This document shows, piece after piece, positions 19,516 to 27,331 of a DNA stretch of 64,000 nucleotides. The notes under the pieces were generated by a model. The model was given only the letters and a program-made list of their open reading frames with translations, was not told the origin of the DNA and made no database searches. Origin of the DNA: Roseburia hominis. Lineage in GTDB: Bacteria > Bacillota > Clostridia > Lachnospirales > Lachnospiraceae. Position 1 is the stretch's first letter; the number at the start of each line of letters is the position of its first letter. The position numbers and the translations under genes were made by a program. The stretch spans positions 62,001 to 126,000 of the forward strand of contig NZ_JADYUI010000006.1 in NCBI RefSeq assembly GCF_021531695.1, given 5' to 3'.

Positions 19516-19560
19516 TTCTTGTTGTATAGGAAATTCCTCGAAATTTTCTATACAACAAAA
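19516..19560. repeat. Inverted pair of TTGTTGTATAG motifs
   Basis: TTGTTGTATAGG at 19519-19530 and its inverse CTATACAACAA at 19548-19558 form a hairpin around GAAATTCCTCGAAATTTT. The motif recurs next to the terminators at 13960 and 17316. Confidence 0.65.
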
Positions 19561-19583
19561 GCCGTGAAAAAATCTTTCACGGC
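19557..19583 (-). terminator. Terminator of the radical SAM gene
   Basis: GCCGTGAAA pairs with TTTCACGGC, followed on the minus strand by TTTTG. It lies 27 nt past the stop codon. Confidence 0.85.
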
Positions 19584-19609
19584 TTCCACGAATCATTTTA
19601 TTCTCAATT

Positions 19610-20968
19610 TTATGCTTTCTTTTTTGCTTTTCTTTCCTGACTTTCTTTCCATAGTTCTTCTGCTACCGGTGCCCAGTGTTCGGCATATTTATCACATTTT
19701 GCACACAAATGATCTGCTGTTTCCGGAGACTGTAAGTCGGTAGAATGCGCATCCGTTCCTGCCACCATTTTTCTTAATTTGTCCGGATTTTCAAGCATTG
19801 GACATGGCTGGAACATATTTTTATTAAATGGCTGATTATCATGGTATGCCATCATCATCGGAGAACGTAATGCCTCCAAGAGAGTTTTCTCTCTAATATT
19901 AGAATCGGAATAGTGAATAAATACACATGGATCAACATCACCATTTGCATTAATATGTAAATATCTTCGTCCACCGGCGATACAACCACCTACATATTCT
20001 GCATCATTCTGGAAATCCATCGCAAATAATGGTTTTGTTGAACGGTACTCCCTGATTCTGCGGTAAGTCTCTTTTCTCTGTTCCGGTGTCGGCAATAATT
20101 CCGGTGAAGCATCATTTCCAACCGGCATATAATGGAAATACCAGATAAAGTATGCACCCATTTCAATCAGTTTGTTAAAGAATTCTTCTGACGTAATGGA
20201 TTCAAAATTTGCACTGGTATAGCAGGCTGAAATTCCGTAGAACAGTTTCTTTTTACGCAACAGTTCCATTGCCTTTGTTGCCTTGGCATACACTCCGTTT
20301 CCACGGCGTCCGTCTGTCGCTTCTTCAAATCCTTCCAAAGAAATAGCCGGTACAAAATTCCCTACTCTAAGCATTTCATCTGCGAATTCTTCATCTATCA
20401 ATGTACCATTGGTAAAGCATAAAAATATACAATCCGAATGTTTTTCACAAAGACGAATAATATCCTTCTTTCTGACTAATGGTTCGCCTCCCGTATAAAT
20501 ATACATATAGATACCCATTGCCTTACCCTGTTCTATAATACCATCTATTTCTTCAAACGTAAGGTTTAATTTATTTCCATATTCTGCTGCCCAGCATCCG
20601 GTACAATGAAGATTGCAGGCACTGGTAGGGTCAAGCAAAATTGCCCATGGAACGTTACAGCCATATTTCTGTCTCGTTTCTTCCTGTTTTGACCAACCGA
20701 TTAATGACGCATTCAAGAAAAAATTAATTGCTGTAGTTTTCATGACATGTGGATCAATCTCATGAAATAGCCGTCTGATATATCCATAATACGGATGCTC
20801 TGGATCTGACATTGCCTCACGCATTACCTTTCGCTGTGATGGAAACTGATCACCGGCAAATTTATCTGCCAAATCCATCATTTTTAAAAGATTTTTCTCC
20901 GGATTTCTGTACAAAAAGTTTATTCCCTGTTTCAAAGCAAATTTTTTTATCCCATTTGATGTCTTCAT
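19610..20968 (-). CDS. Radical SAM protein with SPASM-like C-terminus
   Basis: A 452-aa radical SAM protein. The 4Fe-4S/SAM motif CNLHCTGC (Cys118, Cys122, Cys125) is preceded by ILLDPTSA, and YTGGEPL follows near residue 158. Extra cysteines near the C-terminus (GGCIAGG, DPCVFIHY, FQPCPML, CAKCDKY) resemble a SPASM or twitch region that holds an auxiliary cluster. Such proteins modify peptides or other substrates. No precursor peptide gene is evident next to it, so the substrate is unknown. AGGAGG lies 9 nt before the ATG. It looks like a single-gene unit with its own terminator. Confidence 0.88.
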   Translation of the reverse strand: MKTSNGIKKFALKQGINFLYRNPEKNLLKMMDLADKFAGDQFPSQRKVMREAMSDPEHPYYGYIRRLFHEIDPHVMKTTAINFFLNASLIGWSKQEETRQKYGCNVPWAILLDPTSACNLHCTGCWAAEYGNKLNLTFEEIDGIIEQGKAMGIYMYIYTGGEPLVRKKDIIRLCEKHSDCIFLCFTNGTLIDEEFADEMLRVGNFVPAISLEGFEEATDGRRGNGVYAKATKAMELLRKKKLFYGISACYTSANFESITSEEFFNKLIEMGAYFIWYFHYMPVGNDASPELLPTPEQRKETYRRIREYRSTKPLFAMDFQNDAEYVGGCIAGGRRYLHINANGDVDPCVFIHYSDSNIREKTLLEALRSPMMMAYHDNQPFNKNMFQPCPMLENPDKLRKMVAGTDAHSTDLQSPETADHLCAKCDKYAEHWAPVAEELWKESQERKAKKKA

Positions 20969-21115
20969 GTCTAATTCCTCCTAATTTAAAAATATATTAA
21001 GATTTAAAAATTTTTATCTCAATATACATTTATACTTCATTGTCTGATTTTTAGACATTTTTTTTAAATTGTCTATGAAACTTTTGGTTTTCTTTGCTAT
21101 CACAGGATTTTTTAT

Positions 21116-21927
21116 TTAACGATACACCAAATCAAATTCTTCTAATACACACAGACCTTTCTCATCAAAGGGCTGTCCTGCCTCCGCATAATCCGGTGTA
21201 AATGATTCACGGTGAACCTTTCTCCAGTACGCAAGACTTCTGTCTCCCTCTCCTTCTAAATAAGCATGACGTTCTGAAACTTCATCGAATGGTACCATTG
21301 ACACTTTGTTCCTTCTAATACCAAACGTGCAAGTTCATCACCGATTTCACCGCCACCGCAAAAAGCCCACGCCTCATAGGTATCATTAATTCCTTTTTCT
21401 TTTGCAAATTGCTTCCACATTTCTTCTGCAGTCATTTTATGCCTCCTTAAATTCAGTTTCATATAAATTGATGTATCCATCGGACTGTTGTTATAGCTTT
21501 GAATTTCGTAAAAACCATACTTTTTATACATACAGATAGCGGCTTTCAAAAAAGGCAATGTATCTAATAACATATATTCATAACCAATTTCCTTTGCCTC
21601 TGCAATAATATGTTTTATTAAAAAATCTCCAATATGTTTTCCGCGAAATTGTGGGCGAACATATAATCGTTTCATTTCACAATTTAAATCATCAATTTTT
21701 CTTATGCCAATGCATCCTGCTAATTCCCTATTATAATAAACTAAATATAATCTGCCAAACGGCCTGCCGTATTTATCTTCTAAATGCTCCAATTCCGAAT
21801 CATAATTTTGAATTTCAAGATACTTCTTAAAATTGCTGTCTTTCTCGATCAACATGTCTGTATACTCAGAAAACAAAAGTCCAACTTCTTTTTTATGCTT
21901 ATAAGCTTCAACCAGTTCAATACTCAT
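21116..21927 (-). pseudogene. GNAT acetyltransferase fused to a deleted ASCH-domain gene
   Basis: Residues 1 to about 155 are a normal GNAT acetyltransferase (GCIGIRKIDD, VRPQFRGKHIGDFLIKHII). With no stop, the frame then runs through AAGGAGGCATAAAATG, which is a ribosome site and ATG for a second gene, into MTAEEMWKQFAKEKG. This is the start of an ASCH (YhfF-like) protein. After GDELARLVLEGTK that frame ends quickly (stop at 21256). The rest of ASCH resumes in another frame at VPFDEVSERHAYLEGEGDRSLAYWRKVHRE and ends at 21116. About 40-45 residues appear deleted between the parts. The acetyltransferase may still work; the ASCH part is almost certainly dead. Confidence 0.8.
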
Positions 21928-21978
21928 TAAAAATACCTCTTAAAAATTTAGATTTAACAGTATAAATTTTTTGACACT

Positions 21979-22240
21979 CACCGCCGGAATGATTTTTTAT
22001 CAGAGTTCATTCTGCAAAAATTCCTAAGCTGCAAGAGAACTTTTTTCGATGATTTTTGTTTTTTTAAACTTCGACATCCTTTGTCAAAATGTTCGTCAGA
22101 GAAAAGACAACTTCGTCTTTTCCTGCCGGACATTTCTCCTTGGATGTCTTCGTGGCAAAAACAAAAAATGAAAAGTTCTCTTTCTACAGCATAAGGAATT
22201 TTAAGCATCATGAAATTCAAAAAAATCATTTCCGGCGGTA
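21979..22240. repeat. Long palindromic element 1 (about 260 bp, near self-complementary)
   Basis: CCGCCGGAATGATTTTTT at 21981-21998 is matched in inverse at 22219-22238. Inward, AATTCCTAAGCTGC...GAGAACTTTT matches the inverse of AAAAGTTCTC...AAGGAATT at 22171-22200. Further in, TTTTTGTTTTTTT...CATCC matches GGATG...AAAAACAAAAA, and the core AAATGTTCGTCAGAGAAAAGAC matches GTCTTTTCCTGCCGGACATTT around an AACTTC loop. The arms are about 125 nt and the symmetry centre is near 22111. Short reading frames inside have no family resemblance. It may be a MITE-like element or a gene for a giant hairpin RNA. Confidence 0.7.
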
Positions 22241-22279
22241 GAGCTTCCGAAACGTTTTCTCTATTCCAAAACGTAATTT

Positions 22280-22295
22280 GTAAAGCGGACATTCG
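22280..22295. repeat. GTAAAGCGGACATTC repeat, copy 1
   Basis: The same 15-mer occurs at 40226-40240 and 52255-52269. Here it continues with GCAATCCACTTTTCTCCTTGCTC, close to the text after copy 3. Confidence 0.6.
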
Positions 22296-22341
22296 CAATC
22301 CACTTTTCTCCTTGCTCATGAACCACTCCCACTTCGTGACT

Positions 22342-22371
22342 TATCAGTAGGAACTTTCACGCCTACTGATA
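22342..22371. repeat. Perfect 10-bp hairpin between palindromic elements 1 and 2
   Basis: TATCAGTAGG pairs with CCTACTGATA around a 10-nt loop. No T run follows on either strand, so it is not an obvious terminator. Confidence 0.6.
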
Positions 22372-22384
22372 CAAAATTGTTCAT

Positions 22385-22753
22385 TTTTTACATACAGCAT
22401 ATTTGTTTTGGCGTAAAAGTATATCCCTGCTTCTTTTACGCACATGTCTTGCCAAAACAGCAGGTAAAAAAATGCGCCTGTGAAAAAGACCTTCTAGTCT
22501 TTCGCTGTTTTTCTTAGAGTGAAAGCCGGGAAAGCAATCATGCTGCGGACACATGTTTGAGCATAAGAACGTACAAAAATCCACTGCCTGCAAGGCGAGT
22601 TGTGGGAGTAGCACTGTAATCGAAGCTTTTCCGGCGGACTCTTAGAAAAACAAGGAAGACGGTTCAGATCTTTTTTGCAGACGACATTTTTTCCTGGTGT
22701 TTATATAAGGGCCTTCCTGCCAAAGAAGCAGTACATAATTTTAATTCTATAAA
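22385..22753. repeat. Long palindromic element 2 with repeat ends shared with element 3
   Basis: Arms at roughly 22466-22535 and 22624-22692 are inverted copies: AGTCTTTCGCTGTTTTTCTTAGAG against the inverse of CTCTTAGAAAAACAAGGAAGAC, and AAAAAAATG on the outer edges. CTGCTTCTTTTACGC at 22428-22442 and CCAAAGAAGCAG at 22720-22731 form outer ends. Segment 22687-22753 is an inverted copy, about 65 bp, of 26739-26803, and 22420-22445 is an inverted copy of 26803-26831. Reading frames inside resemble no protein family. Confidence 0.68.
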
Positions 22754-22833
22754 TCAGAATTGACCGAGCTTTTTAGAGCGAGGGATGCTTCTTGTCCAAA
22801 GGGCAAGAAGATGGAGATAAAGGGATAGATAAA

Positions 22834-23463
22834 TTAAAATTCAATACGCTTTATAGCTTCCAACAATTCTTCATTCGTTCCACAACGAAGAATATACTCG
22901 GTCACATTCTTCCGCTGTAATGCCTTTTTAAGTAAATCCCTATCCAGTCTGTCTGCCAATTCCACCATACTTATTTTGGACAACGAATTAATTTCCTTTA
23001 AAACAGCAGTATCTCTTTGCTTTCTTTTTGCATCTTTCCTTGGATAACCGGTACCAAACGGTTCTGAAAATAAAGCATCTAAAGTATAGGCTAAATTCAA
23101 TTCACCTGCCCAGCCATAATTCAACCCTAACGGAAATGATACTACATTCCCATCATTAATTCTACCAAAAAGATACGCATCCTGTGGATTTTCCAGATAA
23201 CCGCAAAGTACACCCGGCATACTATTACAGGCTAACATCATTCCCTGACCGGATGAACATCCCGTTACCATAAAATCTATCGCACCACTTGAAATCAACA
23301 AGCCAATCTCAAGTGCAATATCAATATAGGAATATTCCTCACGTTCCTCTATAAAACAACCAAAATTAATCACTTCACTCGTTTTCGCTGCCTTGCAAAC
23401 AGCATCATACAATATTACATTTTTTTCTTTTTGAGAACTTGCCTGTATCACTCCTATTTTCAT
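22834..23463 (-). CDS. RpiB/LacA/LacB family sugar-phosphate isomerase
   Basis: A 209-aa protein whose first about 145 residues match the RpiB/LacAB fold (MKIGVIQASSQKEKN, DFMVTGCSSGQGMMLACNSMPGV, GLNYGWAGELNLAYTLDALF). The catalytic cysteine position is probably in VTGCSSGQG. The C-terminal about 60 residues (LKEINSLSKISMVELADRLDRDLLKKALQRKNVTEYILRCG) are an extra helical extension. It presumably interconverts aldose and ketose phosphates, but the substrate is uncertain. It lies 93 nt downstream of the GH13 gene in the same direction, so the two may share a transcript. Confidence 0.86.
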   Translation of the reverse strand: MKIGVIQASSQKEKNVILYDAVCKAAKTSEVINFGCFIEEREEYSYIDIALEIGLLISSGAIDFMVTGCSSGQGMMLACNSMPGVLCGYLENPQDAYLFGRINDGNVVSFPLGLNYGWAGELNLAYTLDALFSEPFGTGYPRKDAKRKQRDTAVLKEINSLSKISMVELADRLDRDLLKKALQRKNVTEYILRCGTNEELLEAIKRIEF

Positions 23464-23556
23464 AATCTTCTCTTTCTTCCTATTTTACAGGTTTGTACTA
23501 CAATATTTTCTGCTGATTTCATGTCAGCATATCCGACAGAAAATTTCTTTCGCGAT

Positions 23557-25278
23557 TTATTCCACAAACACCAAGGTCTGATATGCCTTTAACTTTCCAT
23601 CAAACACCTGCCCACTCACTTCTTCCAACTGGCCTATTCTCTCCGGCATGCTTTCTTCTTTTTCACTATTATGAAAAATAACACACACTTTCTCTCCATC
23701 TTCTTTAGCTTTTTCATAAATCACAAGCCCCTGATTATCCACAGCCTGCTTGCATGTCGTTTTTCCTTCTGTAAGTGCCGGTATTCTTTTCCTTAAGGCA
23801 ATCAGTTTTTGATACCATTCATAAATATCCAAATCCTGATACTGTTTCTTCCAGACCATTCCCCTTCTGCAGTCGGAACCATCTCCTCCGGTCATGCCAT
23901 ATTCATCACCATAATAAATCATTGGCATTCCGGTGGTCAAAAGCTGCATTGCCACTGCCAGCTTAAATTTTTCTTTATTCTCCCCACAAATATGTAAAAA
24001 CCTTGCTGTATCATGGCTGTCTATCAAGTTCCAAAGCAACGGATAAACACTACTGTGAACCGTACCACGCATGAAATCCATCCTCTCAATGAATTTCGTA
24101 GCACTAATCGTCCCATCTGCCACAAAATCTTTGACCGTCAGGAAAAAGTGATAATTCATAACTGTATCCCACTCATCTCCCTCTAAATAGTCATAAGCCG
24201 GATGCCAGACCTCACCAATAATCAGTGCATCTTCTTTTACCATTTTTATTTTTTCCCGGAAACGTTTCCAGAACCGGTGACCGACTTCATCTCCGACATC
24301 CAAACGCCATCCGTCAATTCCACACTTTTCTATCCAGTATACTGCCACATCAAAAATATATTCTTCCACTTTCGGATTGCGCAAATTTAATTTCGGCATA
24401 CCACCATAATAACCAAAAGTTTTAAAATTTGCTTTTTTCCCCTGTTGCTCGAAAAGAGGAAATTTTTCAATAAAATACCAGTCTAAATACTGCGACTTTT
24501 CTTGGTTTTTCTCAATATCCGCAAACGCAAAGAATTTCGGTGAAGTATGGTTAAACACACCATCTAAAATTACCTTCATGCCCATCTGATGTGCCTGCTC
24601 GACCAGTTGTTTTAAATCATCCTCCGTACCAAAAGACGGATCAATAATTTTGTAATCAATCGTATCATATTTATGACTGGAGTCTGAGTAGAAGATAGGA
24701 TTTAAATATAAAACATCCACCCCAAGTTCCTTCATATGCGGCAAATGTGCAATAATCCCCTGCAAGTCTCCGTGTAAATCCTCCCAGTGTCCCATTGGCA
24801 CTTTATACCACAAAGAATCATCCTGTTCTTTACTGCTTGCAAACCGGGATGGAAAAATCTGATAGACTACGGCATTTTCTGCCCATTTCGGTACCTGAAA
24901 CTGTTCTTCTTCCCGCATATTCTGCGGACAGTCAAACATCTTGTCAATGCTTTCTATCACAGTATCACCATATTCATAATTCCCATAATAAACTGTTTTT
25001 CCATTATAATCTGTCAGTTCAAAAAAATAGCGCAGACAGATCACAGAAAAACTAATCTCTACCTCATAATAATCACGGTACTCATCACTCGCCACTTTTT
25101 CCATCCGGTAATCTGCCCTTGTATCCTTATAAGATAACGGAATATATTTATCCTGCGTGTGCAGCACTATCTTTTGCATATCTCCTTTTTTGGTTGTGAT
25201 ACGAAACAAAAATCTATTCTTTCCCACAGTATAACAATAACGTTTGTCCATATAATGACAAATTGATGCATACTCCAT
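23557..25278 (-). CDS. Glycoside hydrolase family 13 enzyme (neopullulanase/cyclomaltodextrinase-like)
   Basis: A 573-aa intracellular alpha-amylase family enzyme without a signal peptide. The N-terminal about 120 residues form a CBM34-like beta-domain (HYMDKRYCYTVGKNRFLFRI). The catalytic barrel follows with VYQIFPSRFA, DVLYLNPIF, DGVFNHTSPKFFAF, the nucleophile in GWRLDVGDE, the acid in IIGEVWHP and the third carboxylate in LIDSHDTARFL. The pattern fits the GH13_20-type enzymes that degrade maltodextrins, pullulan or cyclodextrins in the cytoplasm. AGGAGG precedes the ATG. It shares its direction with the RpiB-like gene. Confidence 0.92.
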   Translation of the reverse strand: MEYASICHYMDKRYCYTVGKNRFLFRITTKKGDMQKIVLHTQDKYIPLSYKDTRADYRMEKVASDEYRDYYEVEISFSVICLRYFFELTDYNGKTVYYGNYEYGDTVIESIDKMFDCPQNMREEEQFQVPKWAENAVVYQIFPSRFASSKEQDDSLWYKVPMGHWEDLHGDLQGIIAHLPHMKELGVDVLYLNPIFYSDSSHKYDTIDYKIIDPSFGTEDDLKQLVEQAHQMGMKVILDGVFNHTSPKFFAFADIEKNQEKSQYLDWYFIEKFPLFEQQGKKANFKTFGYYGGMPKLNLRNPKVEEYIFDVAVYWIEKCGIDGWRLDVGDEVGHRFWKRFREKIKMVKEDALIIGEVWHPAYDYLEGDEWDTVMNYHFFLTVKDFVADGTISATKFIERMDFMRGTVHSSVYPLLWNLIDSHDTARFLHICGENKEKFKLAVAMQLLTTGMPMIYYGDEYGMTGGDGSDCRRGMVWKKQYQDLDIYEWYQKLIALRKRIPALTEGKTTCKQAVDNQGLVIYEKAKEDGEKVCVIFHNSEKEESMPERIGQLEEVSGQVFDGKLKAYQTLVFVE

Positions 25279-25357
25279 TTTCTTCTCCTCCTATATCATC
25301 TAATAACGCTAATTATAGGATAATCCCCCATCAAACGCAACCTCTCTCACCGTTTGT

Positions 25358-25386
25358 TTGACATCAACCAAACATCGCATTATACT
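25358..25386 (+). promoter_or_regulatory. Sigma-A type promoter of the TrmH/SpoU gene
   Basis: TTGACA at 25358-25363 and TATACT at 25381-25386 are separated by 17 bp, 45 bp upstream of the ATG. Confidence 0.8.
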
Positions 25387-25431
25387 ATCTCTCATAATGA
25401 GTATTTTACGTTTTATGATAAGGAGACAACC

Positions 25432-26259
25432 ATGCCAAACATTATAGAAATCCATGATTTCAACGCACCGGAACTTGACATCTATGCAAGGCTTACTGAA
25501 AATCAATTGTTAAATCGCCACGAGCCGGAAAAAGGACTTTTTATCGCAGAAAGCCCTAAAGTAATCGAGCGCGCACTGAATGCAGGATGTGTTCCTGTTT
25601 CCCTATTAATCGAAAAAAAGCATATTGATAGACATGCAAAAGATATCATTCTCCGATGTGGTGATATTCCTGTCTACACTGCGGAATTTGATATTCTGAC
25701 CAACCTTACCGGATTTCCGTTGACCCGCGGTGCACTTTGTGCAATGTATCGCCCTAAATTACCATCCGTAGAACATATTTGTAAAAATGCAAGACGAATT
25801 GCCATTTTAGAAAATGTTATGAACCCAACAAATGTTGGAGCAATCTTTCGCAGTGCTGCAGCCTTAAACATGGATGCAGTATTACTCACTCCTGCTTGCA
25901 GCAACCCATTATATCGTCGTTCCATTCGTGTCAGCATGGGAACCGTATTCCAGATTCCCTGGACATTTATCGGTGATAAATCCGAAAACTGGGCAACACA
26001 GGGTATGGAACTGCTTCATAATATGGGATTCAAAACTGCTGCAATGGCACTATGCGAAGATTCCGTCAATATTGATGACAAAAATCTTATGTCGGAAGAC
26101 AAACTCGCTATTATTTTGGGAACAGAAGGTGACGGACTGGCAACCTCTACCATTGCAGATTGCGATTATACCGTCTGCATTCCCATGTCCCATGGTGTAG
26201 ACTCATTAAATGTTGCTGCTGCAAGTGCAGTTGCATTCTGGCAGTTGGGAAACCGGTGA
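25432..26259 (+). CDS. TrmH/SpoU family RNA methyltransferase
   Basis: A 275-aa SPOUT methyltransferase expected to 2'-O-methylate rRNA or tRNA. The N-terminal about 110 residues form the RNA-binding domain (GLFIAESPKVIERALNAGC). The knot motifs are ENVMNPTNVGAIFRSAAALNMDAV (motif 1), ILGTEGDGL (motif 2) and CIPMSHGVDSLNVAAASAVAFW (motif 3). The start at 25432 is preferred over 25354 because AAGGAG lies 7 nt upstream and the upstream stretch overlaps the promoter. The gene converges on a small membrane protein gene, with 5 nt between the stops. Confidence 0.9.
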   Translation: MPNIIEIHDFNAPELDIYARLTENQLLNRHEPEKGLFIAESPKVIERALNAGCVPVSLLIEKKHIDRHAKDIILRCGDIPVYTAEFDILTNLTGFPLTRGALCAMYRPKLPSVEHICKNARRIAILENVMNPTNVGAIFRSAAALNMDAVLLTPACSNPLYRRSIRVSMGTVFQIPWTFIGDKSENWATQGMELLHNMGFKTAAMALCEDSVNIDDKNLMSEDKLAIILGTEGDGLATSTIADCDYTVCIPMSHGVDSLNVAAASAVAFWQLGNR

Positions 26260-26264
26260 TTTTA

Positions 26265-26714
26265 TCAAACAATGTAATTAACTATTCCATATATCAAATG
26301 ACATATTGTAAAAACTATAGTTGGCACAACTGCTATCACATTTTTTCTGTCAAGGGAATAAAACAAGAAAGCCATACATGGTGGAATTGTGAGTCCAAGT
26401 ATAACGAATGCATTTGTTATTCCTCCATAATAAAACATCCAGCTTATAAAATATAAAATACAACTACTGAGCGTTATAATAATTAATGGCGTAATATGAA
26501 TTTTACTTTGATTTCTATTTTTCAATATACACAGACAAATAATCATTATAACTTGAAATACCGAAGCTACCGCATCAATAGTTTCTGTAATTGAATGGTT
26601 CCTTAATATATCATTTGGTGCCGGAACCGCAAACCAAATAAAGTTAGGGATCATTATGATCAAAAACAAGAGCAATCCCCCAATATCAAAACCAAATCTG
26701 TATTTTTTTAACAT
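26265..26714 (-). CDS. Small integral membrane protein of unknown function
   Basis: I do not recognise this 149-aa protein. It has about five hydrophobic segments: GLLLFLIIMIPNFIWFAV near 13-30, VASVFQVIMIICLCIL near 49-64, PLIIITLSSCILYFISWMF near 75-93, NAFVILGLTIPPCMAFLFY near 100-118, and VIAVVPTIVFTICHLIYGIV. The IPNFIWFAVPAPND motif is reminiscent of small Firmicutes membrane proteins of unknown role. AGGAG precedes the ATG. Palindromic element 3 lies directly upstream. Confidence 0.75.
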   Translation of the reverse strand: MLKKYRFGFDIGGLLLFLIIMIPNFIWFAVPAPNDILRNHSITETIDAVASVFQVIMIICLCILKNRNQSKIHITPLIIITLSSCILYFISWMFYYGGITNAFVILGLTIPPCMAFLFYSLDRKNVIAVVPTIVFTICHLIYGIVNYIV

Positions 26715-26738
26715 CTAAATCTCCTCCATGAGTTCTAA

Positions 26739-27110
26739 TTTATCGAATTAAAATTATGTACTGCTTCTTTTGCAGTAAGGCTCTTATATAAACACCAGAA
26801 AAATATGTACGCAAAAGAAGCAGGGATATACTTTTCCAGACGTTGCTTGTCATCTTGCACAAAATCATTTCAATCTTTGTGACTGGTGGAGGACATTAGA
26901 TTTCGTTAATGTTCTGTTGATAGCGAACAATCCGGCAGCACGGATGCTGACGGAAGGCTGAATTGAGCCCGGACGGCGAATTTCAGCTGGTTGCGGTCGA
27001 TTTAATATATGTTCTCTCAGAACATTTACAAAATCTTATGTCCGTAACCTCGGAACAAAGAATAAAATGCATTTTGTGCAAGATGACATTCGTAAACGTT
27101 GAAAATTACA
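26739..27110. repeat. Long palindromic element 3
   Basis: The left part, 26739-26831, is an uninterrupted version of the ends of element 2 and itself forms a hairpin (CTGCTTCTTTTGC 26761-26773 with GCAAAAGAAGCAG 26811-26823). The right part is a second long inverted repeat. GTCATCTTGCACAAAAT (26849-26865) is inverted at about 27071-27088, CTTTGTGACTGG...GGACATTAGATTT...AATGTTCTG is inverted at about 27012-27060, and the symmetry centre is near 26970 in GC-rich sequence. No credible reading frame is present. Confidence 0.68.
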
Positions 27111-27251
27111 TTTGTACTATTTCTACAAATCAGACTTTATCAAAACAGCAAGTCTTTGCCTTCCTGTCAAAAACACAACCACATTATAACAAAAATCTTC
27201 CACCTCTCATAGTGACACTTTCCAACTTTTTTATTTTTTACGCAAAAAGCA

Positions 27252-27307
27252 TTGACATGGTAGTGTTTTACTACTATAATCATTTGTAAACAGTAGCAAT
27301 TTGCTAC
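27252..27307 (+). promoter_or_regulatory. Promoter and two NrtR-type operators of the NAD salvage operon
   Basis: TTGACA (27252-27257) and TATAAT (27275-27280) are 17 bp apart. The spacer holds the dyad GTAGTGTTTTACTAC (27260-27274). A second dyad, GTAGCAATTTGCTAC (27293-27307), lies in the early transcribed region. Both have GTAG/CTAC arms of equal length, as expected for one dimeric repressor, most simply the NrtR encoded next. Confidence 0.8.
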
Positions 27308-27331
27308 CATGAAGCAGAAATGGAGACTGAT

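Noticed and set aside
21978-22319. 113-codon minus-strand frame
   Set aside because: It lies inside palindromic element 1, has no ribosome site, and its composition (Phe/Cys/Lys/Ser runs) follows the repeat instead of a protein family.
22381-22614. 77-codon minus-strand frame
   Set aside because: It lies inside palindromic element 2 with no ribosome site or recognisable domain.
23464-23556. Inverted ATTTTCTG/CAGAAAAT after the GH13 gene
   Set aside because: The stem is interrupted and lacks a T run, so a terminator call was not justified.
26963-27289. 108-codon plus-strand frame upstream of nrtR
   Set aside because: It crosses palindromic element 3 and the nrtR promoter and operators; no ribosome site or family.
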